Shown: positions 8,736-15,609 of the stretch, one piece after another
Layout of the letters: the number at the start of each line of letters is the position of its first letter
How positions within the stretch are numbered: the first letter of the stretch is position 1
From: Brevinematales bacterium
Lineage (GTDB): Bacteria; Spirochaetota; Brevinematia; Brevinematales; GWF1-51-8
Assembly (NCBI GenBank): GCA_013177895.1
Contig: JABLXV010000022.1
Span: forward strand, 1-46,749
Direction: 5' to 3'
DNA length: 46,749 bases
Translations under genes and position numbers: made by a program
Notes under the pieces: model-generated
The model's input: only the letters and a program-made list of their open reading frames with translations
What the model was told of the DNA's origin: nothing
The model's database searches: none

Positions 8736-9758
8736 CTACTTTTTTTTGTATTCGAATACTCCGCTTCCGCCGCCCTGCATGCTCATCGTTTCTTTGGCGA
8801 CGTCCACGATAATTTTTAAAGCATTCATCTTGGTTTTTCCCTGAAGCAGGATGGGGTTTCCGGTCAGTATCATCGATTCGCTTTTAAAGTCGTAAACCCC
8901 CCATTTAGAAAAGGCATTTTTATCCCCGGTAATGATAACCACATTACCGAGCAGGTTGGCTTTTTCCTCGTCGTCGTACTTTTCCATAACGGTGGAATAA
9001 GCCTTGATATTGTTCTTCTTAAACTCGATAACAGGATTGTCGCTGATACGCGAGTAACCCAGAGCTTCGTAGTAATCGAGTTTCCCTGATTTTATCAGAT
9101 AATTATCGTTGGTGTTTTCGATAACGACATTTCCGGTGGCGGTGTAGCTGGAGAGTTTATCGTCCTTCGATAGGACCTCGATCGTATTCGCGGTAAGCAC
9201 CTGCGATTTATCGACGGTTTTCGCGTGGCCGGTTACAGTGAACATCCCGCCGCCCTGATTGTAACGCGCCTTATCGCCGGTAATCGTGAACTCCTTCCCC
9301 TTAATCTCGACATTCCCTTCGAGTATCATATAATCCTTATCGGTAAAGAATGTCATCATATCGCTTTTCGCGACAGTCCCGTCCTTCTTCAGGTAGATGA
9401 CCGGGTTCTTGACTACGATCATCTTTTTTTCTTTTGTATAGTATGTCCCTTCGCCGGCGGTAAGGACAGTCTGCTCTTTTTTATTCTGGTACACGAGGTG
9501 TCCGTATGCGTATCCGATTTCGCTTTTTTCGTCGTAACTGATCGTATCGGCTACCAGTACATTGTTGCCCTGTACGATTTTGGGTTTATTCTTATTCGAG
9601 ATTTCGAGAATGATACGTTCGATTTCCCAATAGTACACGCTTTTACCGGCGGTAACATTAACGGGCTGTTTCTCGGATATGCTAAAGATACTGGAAAACA
9701 CCAGCGAAGAGAATAGAAATATCGATAGAATGATAGCAGCGAAAGAAATCCGTTTCAT
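8736..9758 (-). CDS. LptA/OstA-like periplasmic LPS transport protein
   Basis: A 340-residue secreted protein (signal peptide about residues 1-25) of repeated short beta strands with the OstA/LptA pattern: Ala-Asp-x-Ile-x-Tyr, Gly-Asn-Val-x-Ile, Lys-Ala-Arg-Tyr. In the family this beta-jellyroll forms the bridge carrying LPS across the periplasm. It is about twice the length of E. coli LptA, suggesting two jellyroll units or a longer bridge. It starts 8 bp after the LptC-like gene with AGGAACG as ribosome-binding site, the usual lptC-lptA order. Confidence 0.8.
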   Translation of the reverse strand: MKRISFAAIILSIFLFSSLVFSSIFSISEKQPVNVTAGKSVYYWEIERIILEISNKNKPKIVQGNNVLVADTISYDEKSEIGYAYGHLVYQNKKEQTVLTAGEGTYYTKEKKMIVVKNPVIYLKKDGTVAKSDMMTFFTDKDYMILEGNVEIKGKEFTITGDKARYNQGGGMFTVTGHAKTVDKSQVLTANTIEVLSKDDKLSSYTATGNVVIENTNDNYLIKSGKLDYYEALGYSRISDNPVIEFKKNNIKAYSTVMEKYDDEEKANLLGNVVIITGDKNAFSKWGVYDFKSESMILTGNPILLQGKTKMNALKIIVDVAKETMSMQGGGSGVFEYKKK

Positions 9759-9766
9759 AATCGTTC

Positions 9767-10294
9767 CTATTTCTTGATAACGCCTATAACGTCTTGGATC
9801 TGTACCTGTTTCAGCCCAGAATCCGCTTTCATTTTATAACCCTTAATGATGGTCTTTCCCTTCTCTAATGTTACCTGCTCGTTCGTCTCGGTGTAAAACA
9901 GCTTGCGGGTGTTGTCCCAATAAACTTTTTTACTCGAAAGCACCGCGCCGTTCTCCGCAAATATTTTCACGTTTCCCGATGCGGATACATTCTTCGATTT
10001 CTTATTCACATATCCCTCGTCGCTCGAGAGAAAGGATTGAATGACATTGTTAGGGTTGTAGAACGTCATCGTCAGATTAAAAAGGTAGATTTCACTGCTC
10101 GCGTCGAACATTTTCGCTTCCGACGATTTCAACACCCATTCGCGTTTCCCGTTATTATCGTAGGAGGTGTACTGAAAATCCCCCATGATGAAATCGGGAA
10201 TCGTTCCGGTACTTTTTTTACCGGATTTTAATTTGATCGTGCATCCTGTCAGAAACATTGCGAAGATGAATAGAAAAATCAGTAGTTTTCTCAC
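9767..10294 (-). CDS. lptC: LptC-like LPS export lipoprotein
   Basis: A 175-residue protein with a lipoprotein signal (hydrophobic stretch then Leu-Thr-Gly-Cys, Cys18), unlike E. coli LptC, which keeps a membrane helix. The rest is a beta-jellyroll with LptC features: Trp-Val-Leu-Lys-Ser-Ser-Glu-Ala, Leu-Ser-Ser-Asp-Glu-Gly and Ala-Ser-Gly-Asn-Val-Lys-Ile. LptC links the LptFG permease to LptA. Start is GTG at 10294 with GGGGGAG seven bases upstream. It is first in the operon behind a good promoter at 10343-10371. Confidence 0.78.
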   Translation of the reverse strand: MRKLLIFLFIFAMFLTGCTIKLKSGKKSTGTIPDFIMGDFQYTSYDNNGKREWVLKSSEAKMFDASSEIYLFNLTMTFYNPNNVIQSFLSSDEGYVNKKSKNVSASGNVKIFAENGAVLSSKKVYWDNTRKLFYTETNEQVTLEKGKTIIKGYKMKADSGLKQVQIQDVIGVIKK

Positions 10295-10342
10295 TACGGG
10301 GCTCCCCCAATTTAGTAGTAGGATCGCTAATACTTTATTAAT

Positions 10343-10371
10343 ATTATAGGTGATTTTTTAGAATTATGCAA
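10343..10371 (-). promoter_or_regulatory. Sigma-70-type promoter for lptC operon
   Basis: Read on the minus strand: -35 TTGCAT (10366-10371), 17-bp spacer, -10 TATAAT (10343-10348). The start of transcription would lie about 40-45 bp before the lptC GTG. The endonuclease V promoter facing the other way has the same -35 and spacer. Confidence 0.7.
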
Positions 10372-10389
10372 AGGATTTAAAAAAAACTG

Positions 10390-10418
10390 TTGCATATCGT
10401 TCGATGTCCGCTTATAAT
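10390..10418 (+). promoter_or_regulatory. Promoter of endonuclease V gene, suggesting a leaderless mRNA
   Basis: -35 TTGCAT (10390-10395), 17-bp spacer, -10 TATAAT (10413-10418). Only five bases separate the -10 from the ATG at 10424, so transcription should start at or within a base or two of the start codon. No Shine-Dalgarno sequence precedes the ATG. Confidence 0.65.
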
Positions 10419-10423
10419 ACCTT

Positions 10424-11101
10424 ATGCGTACTGAATTAATCGAAAGGACTCTTACGATCTGCCGGTCCGGGGATATTCCCTCGGCGCGTGCTTTCCAGAA
10501 GGAATTGTTAGCGCTGAATAATAACACCGACCGTCTCCCGCCTGTAAAAACTGTCGCGGGGGTTGATGTCGCGTACAGCGGGAATAACGCTTTTACGGCC
10601 GCGGTAGTGATGGATTACCTGTCGACGGAAGTGATCGAGGAAAATACGGCCGTCGAGCCCATTGCTTTCCCTTATATAACGGGTCTCCTGGCATATAGGG
10701 AGTTTCCGGTTATCCTGAGGGTTATCGGGGGATTGAAAACGCGGCCGGATTTGATAGTATTCGACGGGCATGGGATCGCCCACCCGGGGAAAATGGGTAT
10801 CGCGGCGCATTCGGGGATACTGCTGGATATCCCGTCTGTCGGCTGCGCGAAGTCGCTGTTATGCGGGGAATACGACCCTCCCGGAAATAATAAGTTCGAT
10901 TTTTCCGAGCTCCGTTACCATAAGGAGACGGTCGGCTATGTCGTCTGTACGCGCAAAGATACGAAGCCTATATTCGTATCTCCGGGGTATCGGGTATCGC
11001 TTGAGGATATTATCGAGATTGTGCGGCGTCTGACGGGAAAATTCCGGCTGCCGCTGCCGACCCATCTGGCCGACCGGTTGAGCAAAAAAATCAAACCCTA
11101 G
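10424..11101 (+). CDS. nfi: Endonuclease V (deoxyinosine 3' endonuclease)
   Basis: A 225-residue DNA repair nuclease that cuts the second phosphodiester bond 3' to deoxyinosine, the product of adenine deamination. Family motifs are intact: Gly-Val-Asp-Val-Ala-Tyr (metal Asp48), Tyr-Arg-Glu-Phe-Pro (91-95: wedge Tyr and metal Glu93), Asp-Gly-His-Gly (114-117: metal Asp114), and the downstream Ala-His-Pro-Gly and Gly-Cys-Ala-Lys-Ser elements. Length is normal. It is a single-gene unit between the lptC promoter and the convergent PHP gene, which ends 5 bp away. Confidence 0.93.
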   Translation: MRTELIERTLTICRSGDIPSARAFQKELLALNNNTDRLPPVKTVAGVDVAYSGNNAFTAAVVMDYLSTEVIEENTAVEPIAFPYITGLLAYREFPVILRVIGGLKTRPDLIVFDGHGIAHPGKMGIAAHSGILLDIPSVGCAKSLLCGEYDPPGNNKFDFSELRYHKETVGYVVCTRKDTKPIFVSPGYRVSLEDIIEIVRRLTGKFRLPLPTHLADRLSKKIKP

Positions 11102-11106
11102 AGCGT

Positions 11107-11847
11107 CTATGTACGGACGACCCTTCTTTGAAACGCCGCGCGTAACGCATCGATGCCGATTTCCTTCACCGCGCAATCGAATTCCAGTTCGTGAAAATTC
11201 GTCCCGATCATTTCAGGCGCGTGCGCATCGGAATTGGTTATCAGCGGATACTTTCTTAATACATCGGGCTTGTCCGAAGAGTTATAGTAACGTTTCGTCA
11301 CCTCGATAGCGTCATAATCGTACTCCGGCAGGTATCCGATCTGCGACATGATACTGAAATAGGGGCGGTCGATATGGGACGGGATTGCAAGCCCGCCCGC
11401 TGAATGGATTTCCGGGATGAGGGTTTCCAATGAATACGATGTCGCGAGATCGCCGCCGATATAGTTTTCCACGCCGCCGGTAATAATTTCGTTCTCATCG
11501 ACGACCACCTGATCGCCCTGTCTGTCGGGGTCGTATTTCACCACGGGCAGCGCGGCGAATACCGCCTTTCCGAATTCCAGCGCGGCATCGGTGTCGTCGA
11601 ACAGCGCGAGCACATGCGCCTCCTCCTGCGTGGTAATCTCCATCCCGTACAGACAGCGGATATTGTCGATACCTGCGCAGATACGCGCAATAGTCGGGCA
11701 GTTCAGCGACGAATGATGATCGGTCAGCGCGATCAGTTTAATCCCGTGCCGGACGGCGAGTTCAACGATGCGGGAGGGGGAAAGTTCCAGCGAGGCGCAG
11801 GGGGATAGGCATGAATGGATATGCAGATCGGCGCGGATACGGATCAT
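11107..11847 (-). CDS. PHP-domain phosphoesterase
   Basis: A 246-residue metal-dependent phosphoesterase. PHP motifs are visible: Asp-Leu-His-Ile-His (7-11), Thr-Asp-His-His (42-45), Gly-Met-Glu (68-70) followed by His78, Pro-Ser-His-Ile-Asp near 155, and Ser-Asp-Ala-His near 208. These ligands form a trinuclear metal site in family members. The substrate is not indicated; relatives act on phosphosugars or nucleotides such as 3',5'-bisphosphates. It overlaps the preceding DRTGG gene by 4 bp (ATGA), so the two are translationally coupled. PHP plus DRTGG genes recur near [FeFe]-hydrogenase genes in other bacteria (my recollection), but no hydrogenase is present here. Confidence 0.85.
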   Translation of the reverse strand: MIRIRADLHIHSCLSPCASLELSPSRIVELAVRHGIKLIALTDHHSSLNCPTIARICAGIDNIRCLYGMEITTQEEAHVLALFDDTDAALEFGKAVFAALPVVKYDPDRQGDQVVVDENEIITGGVENYIGGDLATSYSLETLIPEIHSAGGLAIPSHIDRPYFSIMSQIGYLPEYDYDAIEVTKRYYNSSDKPDVLRKYPLITNSDAHAPEMIGTNFHELEFDCAVKEIGIDALRAAFQRRVVRT

Positions 11848-12176
11848 GGGAATAGAAGTCTGTGGATTTTATAGGAGGATACGAACTGGTTATCGCGGGT
11901 TTTTATTATCCCCACACCCTCCATGATCGATGCTTCGAGCATATCGGGGGGAATATCGCGCCCGTTGCAGATTAAAATCGCGCGCACCCCCGCAAGCGAG
12001 GCGACCGCGATCGTGTTCTTATGCGCCTGAATGGTTATCAGTATCGAGCCGTCCTCCGCGTTCCCCATCACGTCGCTCAGAAGGTCTGAGGCGTATCCCC
12101 CGGTAATATCCGGGTCGATCCCGGACGGGGTAGCAGGTTCATAATGGAGAGTGTTTGCGATTTCAGAAAGTTTCAT
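11844..12176 (-). CDS. DRTGG-domain protein (paralogue 2)
   Basis: A 110-residue stand-alone DRTGG domain, the alpha/beta domain otherwise found beside CBS domains or at the N-terminus of phosphotransacetylases. Characteristic parts: Gly-Gly-Tyr-Ala-Ser-Asp-Leu-Leu-Ser-Asp-Val-Met (27-38), then alternating strands ending Ala-Ile-Leu-Ile-Cys-Asn-Gly and Val-Gly-Ile-Ile-Lys-Thr. The function is uncharacterised; nucleotide or phosphate sensing is a guess. It pairs with a second DRTGG gene (15180-15533) in the same operon. AAGGA eight bases upstream of the ATG supports the start. Confidence 0.8.
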   Translation of the reverse strand: MKLSEIANTLHYEPATPSGIDPDITGGYASDLLSDVMGNAEDGSILITIQAHKNTIAVASLAGVRAILICNGRDIPPDMLEASIMEGVGIIKTRDNQFVSSYKIHRLLFP

Positions 12177-12180
12177 AGCG

Positions 12181-14256
12181 TCAATCCTTCAATGTTACCG
12201 ATTGTGAGTTATTATTGATAGTCTGGGGGTCGATTAATTTCAGACCGCCGAGACTGACATCGAGAGTCTCGAGCTGGTCGCTGATGGACATAAAGTAGTG
12301 ATAGATATGATCGAAGACGTCGGTTAACGCGGTCAGGTAATTTTCCTGATGCTTGCCCACTTGGTCAACCTTGGAGGTGGATGTTTCAAGGGAGGAAACG
12401 GAACCCATCAGCTTCTGATTGCTGTCCGCCTGAAATTCGAGGTTCTGTGTAATTCCCTCCGTGATGGAGACGACTCGCTGCATTTCGTTGCCGCTTTCGA
12501 CTGATTTCTCGCGATGCCCCTCCGCCGCAGTCTCGATATCCTTCACAAGGGTATTTGTCGAATGAACGGCGTCCTGAATAGTACGCATCGCAACCGACAT
12601 CGATTTTGCCCGGTTGACCAGAGTCTCGATCTGCTTGGTCATGGAACTCAGGAGATCGGCGATTTCCGTAGTCTGTTTCGACGTATTTTCCGATAAGGAA
12701 CGGATTTCGGCGGCGACCACAGCGAAGCCCGCGCCGAACTCCCCGGCATGAGCCGCCTCGATTGCGGCGTTCATCGCCATAATATTAGTCTCATCCGCTA
12801 TGGAATAGATGGTATCCGTAATATCGGAGATGCTCGACCCGGATTCGCGGATGTTCTCGATCGCCTGGTTCATCTCGGTGATAGCCTTCGCGCCGTCGTC
12901 GGCGGAGGTCGTAAGCCTATTGCCGAACTCGGCGGCTTTTTCCGCCGATTGGGTGAGATTCCTCATCGATTGGGCGAAGCTCGCGAAGGACTGTCCCGTA
13001 TCGCGGATCATATGGGACTGTTCGCGGATTTTTAATATGTTATCGTCTATCACGGTGACCAGTTCTTTGATCAGGCCGGATGTCTGGTGCGAAATATCCA
13101 CCTGCTGGCCGACCTCGTTGGAGACCTCATGGGTCAGGGTCTGGATTTCCTCGTTGGAACGCATCAATTCTTCTATGTTGTTCTGTTCCTGACGGGTTTG
13201 GTCGATCAGGCTGCGCGCGATTTTATAAATACTCAGGAATAACCCGTTCAGGTTCAGGATGAGCTTATTGATATTGACCTGAAGATCCCCGATATCGTCG
13301 TCGGTAGTCTTCACGAGAAAATGGGACAGATCGCCTTCGAGATTAACGATATCGCGCAGCCGGGTATTGATACCCTGGATATGCGACGAAAAATTATAGA
13401 CCCAAACCCCTAAAATAAACCACAGCACCGCGATAAAGAGTACGGATAATCCTGTATAAAATATATTGCGCTGGATGTATTCGTCGTTCAGGGATGCAAG
13501 CATCAGTTCGGCCTTTTCCTTAATGACCGTATCGGTCGATTGCGACGCCGCTAGAATAAATTCGCGGTTGGGATTAGTGAAACCTTCCTTAAATTCGGGA
13601 TTCACCTTTAAGGCGATGTGGTCGACTCCGCTCATTGTTTCATTCTGGCTGAGCAGTATCATCGAGAATCCGACACAGGTCATCAATGTGAACGCGAATA
13701 CGGTTATCAGCGTGCGCTTCCTGAGACTGACTGGCTTATCCAACAACTCGAATTCCTGTACTTTTACCTTTTCCTTGACGTTACGCATAATAAAGCTAAA
13801 AAACTCGCGTTGGAGAATACCCAGCAGGGGGCCGCCGGTCATCACCACAATCGTAAACCGGATAGTAGACCAACGTAACGCGCCGTCAACAAACATGGTC
13901 GCCGCGACGGACGCCGGGGTTACAATCATAAAGCCGATGACATTCACGAGCATGAGGAAACGGTTGATGAACGCTTCACGTTTGAGAAACGCCACCTTAT
14001 CTTCATGGGAGAGATGACATCCCGGATCGCATTTCTTGATAAGTTTCACGACTGGAATTAAAAGTTTTCTTATTATTAAACTGACCATAATAAAGACAAC
14101 AATGATCGATGCGACTGCGGGGCCCATACCCTTCAGTACCATGTCGAACGGCAGGCCTAAGAACGGATAAATGACAAAAAACGAAAACAATACGAAAATA
14201 ACTTCGGAAAACAAAAAGAAAAACAGCATGGAACGGACGAGCGGTATCTTCTTCAT
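12181..14256 (-). CDS. Methyl-accepting chemotaxis-type receptor with multi-pass N-terminus
   Basis: 691 residues from the ATG at 14256, chosen because GGAGG precedes it; an upstream in-frame ATG at 14283 would overlap the previous gene. About six membrane helices (roughly 10-32, 45-66, 98-118, 130-150, 180-200, 265-290) with one external loop of about 60 residues between the last two replace the usual two-helix ligand domain. A HAMP-like segment (about 285-345) follows. The cytoplasmic coiled coil ends in a recognisable signalling tip ([13 protein letters not shown], then [10 protein letters not shown]). It should control CheA through CheW, genes not in this window. It sits inside a DRTGG/HATPase/PHP operon, unusual for a chemoreceptor. 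Confidence 0.88.
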   Translation of the reverse strand: MKKIPLVRSMLFFFLFSEVIFVLFSFFVIYPFLGLPFDMVLKGMGPAVASIIVVFIMVSLIIRKLLIPVVKLIKKCDPGCHLSHEDKVAFLKREAFINRFLMLVNVIGFMIVTPASVAATMFVDGALRWSTIRFTIVVMTGGPLLGILQREFFSFIMRNVKEKVKVQEFELLDKPVSLRKRTLITVFAFTLMTCVGFSMILLSQNETMSGVDHIALKVNPEFKEGFTNPNREFILAASQSTDTVIKEKAELMLASLNDEYIQRNIFYTGLSVLFIAVLWFILGVWVYNFSSHIQGINTRLRDIVNLEGDLSHFLVKTTDDDIGDLQVNINKLILNLNGLFLSIYKIARSLIDQTRQEQNNIEELMRSNEEIQTLTHEVSNEVGQQVDISHQTSGLIKELVTVIDDNILKIREQSHMIRDTGQSFASFAQSMRNLTQSAEKAAEFGNRLTTSADDGAKAITEMNQAIENIRESGSSISDITDTIYSIADETNIMAMNAAIEAAHAGEFGAGFAVVAAEIRSLSENTSKQTTEIADLLSSMTKQIETLVNRAKSMSVAMRTIQDAVHSTNTLVKDIETAAEGHREKSVESGNEMQRVVSITEGITQNLEFQADSNQKLMGSVSSLETSTSKVDQVGKHQENYLTALTDVFDHIYHYFMSISDQLETLDVSLGGLKLIDPQTINNNSQSVTLKD

Positions 14257-14275
14257 AGTTCCTCCAATCGGAGTC

Positions 14276-15190
14276 TTATTCATGGGAAAGCTGGATCACC
14301 GAACGTACGATAGTACCTTTACCCATCGCGGATTCGATTTTAAAATCGTCTGAAACCTTGATGACATTCGGAAGACCCATTCCCGCGCCGAATCCGAATG
14401 AACGAATCCATTCGTTTGCGGTGGAGAATCCCGGTTTAATCACCTCGTCGGGATTCGCTATTCCCGGGCCGTTATCATTGGCGATAATCACTATCTTCGA
14501 GGGATCGAGTTCCAGCGTCAGTTTTCCCCCATCGGAATGGATGGCGACATTAATCTCCAGTTCGTATGACGCGATGGACGCGCGGCGGATAATTTTTTGC
14601 GATATTTCCTGCTCTTTCAGTATCCGTTTTATCGCGAACGACGCCTTACCGGCATTCTCGAAATCGAGTTTCTTGATGAAAAACTCCTCATGGGTCTTAT
14701 TCGCGGAATGCGCGGGGTGGTCGGGATGAATTTTATCTTCCAGCTCGGTAATTTCCTGGTTCAGCTCCTGCACAAGGGACATCAGGATATCGCGGCTGGT
14801 CAGGATTCCCACTAATTGCTTCTTTCTATCGATAACGGGAAATCTGCCGTAGGAGTATTTATCGAAATAGGATATGGCGAACGTGAGGGGCATATCGTCC
14901 TCGAGGAACACTACCGACTTCGTCATATGCTGCTCGATCGCATCGTCGATATAGCCTTTATCGAACGCGTTGAGAATATCGTCCACACTGATTATCCCGA
15001 GAAGCCGTTCTCCCTCGACGACCGGTATCCCTGAGACGCGGCGTTCTTTCATCATTCTCTGGGCTTCGCGAAGGGTATTGGTTTTTTTCGTCGTATGTAA
15101 TGCGACGGACATCGCGTCCTTAACTTTCAAACGCAGCAGAATTTCGGTGACAACGCTCGGGAGTTTTTCGAGGGATATCTTAGACGACAT
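14276..15190 (-). CDS. CBS-pair protein fused to RsbW/SpoIIAB-like ATPase domain
   Basis: 304 residues from the ATG at 15190, whose start overlaps the last 11 bp of the DRTGG gene. Two CBS motifs (about 20-145; Val-Ser-Gly-Ile-Pro-Val-Val and Tyr-Gly-Arg-Phe-Pro-Val-Ile) would bind an adenine nucleotide. A short helical linker leads to a GHKL ATPase domain (about 185-304) with N-box (Glu-Leu-Glu-Ile-Asn-Val-Ala-Ile-His), G1 box Asp-Asn-Gly-Pro-Gly-Ile and G2 box Gly-Phe-Gly-Ala-Gly-Met-Gly-Leu. Such domains act as serine kinases on anti-anti-sigma-type partners. No STAS partner is in the window, so its target is unknown. A longer start at 15229 lies inside the previous gene and is less likely. 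Confidence 0.82.
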   Translation of the reverse strand: MSSKISLEKLPSVVTEILLRLKVKDAMSVALHTTKKTNTLREAQRMMKERRVSGIPVVEGERLLGIISVDDILNAFDKGYIDDAIEQHMTKSVVFLEDDMPLTFAISYFDKYSYGRFPVIDRKKQLVGILTSRDILMSLVQELNQEITELEDKIHPDHPAHSANKTHEEFFIKKLDFENAGKASFAIKRILKEQEISQKIIRRASIASYELEINVAIHSDGGKLTLELDPSKIVIIANDNGPGIANPDEVIKPGFSTANEWIRSFGFGAGMGLPNVIKVSDDFKIESAMGKGTIVRSVIQLSHE

Positions 15191-15533
15191 TTTTCTGCTC
15201 GACCGGGAATAGTTTTCCCAATAACACACAGGCTTCGAAATTATAGTACGACGTCCATAGAAGGGTGATTTTCAGTTCGCGGGCGAGCGCGACCGTATCC
15301 TCCGGGACATTTTTCCCGTTCGTCAGCAGAATCGCGTTTGCTTCGACCATATCGGCGGTTCGGACAACCTGCGGAGTGGTCAGGCCTGTTACCAGAAGGA
15401 TTTCCTCCTGATCCGTAGTCAGGACGTCGCTCATCAGTCCCGACGCGAGCGCGCCGATCACATAGTCTTTATCGCCCTGATTGAGCACCTTACCGCGCAG
15501 CAATTCGACTATATCGCGGGTACTTACTTTCAT
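15180..15533 (-). CDS. DRTGG-domain protein (paralogue 1)
   Basis: A 117-residue single DRTGG domain and first gene of the five-gene operon. It carries Gly-Ala-Leu-Ala-Ser-Gly-Leu-Met-Ser-Asp-Val-Leu (27-38), matching the same stretch in the second DRTGG protein, and strands such as Ala-Ile-Leu-Leu-Thr-Asn-Gly-Lys. The two paralogues are diverged, so they may form a heteromer. GAGG precedes the ATG by five to six bases. A consensus promoter lies about 30 bp upstream. Confidence 0.8.
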   Translation of the reverse strand: MKVSTRDIVELLRGKVLNQGDKDYVIGALASGLMSDVLTTDQEEILLVTGLTTPQVVRTADMVEANAILLTNGKNVPEDTVALARELKITLLWTSYYNFEACVLLGKLFPVEQKNVV

Positions 15534-15559
15534 ATCATCCTCACGGTTTATACTTATCC

Positions 15560-15587
15560 ATTATAAAAAGAAGCATTGTTTTGTCAA
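15560..15587 (-). promoter_or_regulatory. Full-consensus sigma-70-type promoter of the DRTGG-MCP-PHP operon
   Basis: On the minus strand: TTGACA (15582-15587), 16-bp spacer, TATAAT (15560-15565), all twelve core positions at consensus. It lies in the 76-bp gap after leuS, so the operon can be expressed strongly and independently of leuS. Confidence 0.85.
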
Positions 15588-15609
15588 GACGTTATTTCTT
15601 TCTCTAACA

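Noticed and set aside
10295-10423. Riboswitch between lptC and nfi
   Set aside because: The gap is filled by two promoters and the leaders are too short for a known aptamer.
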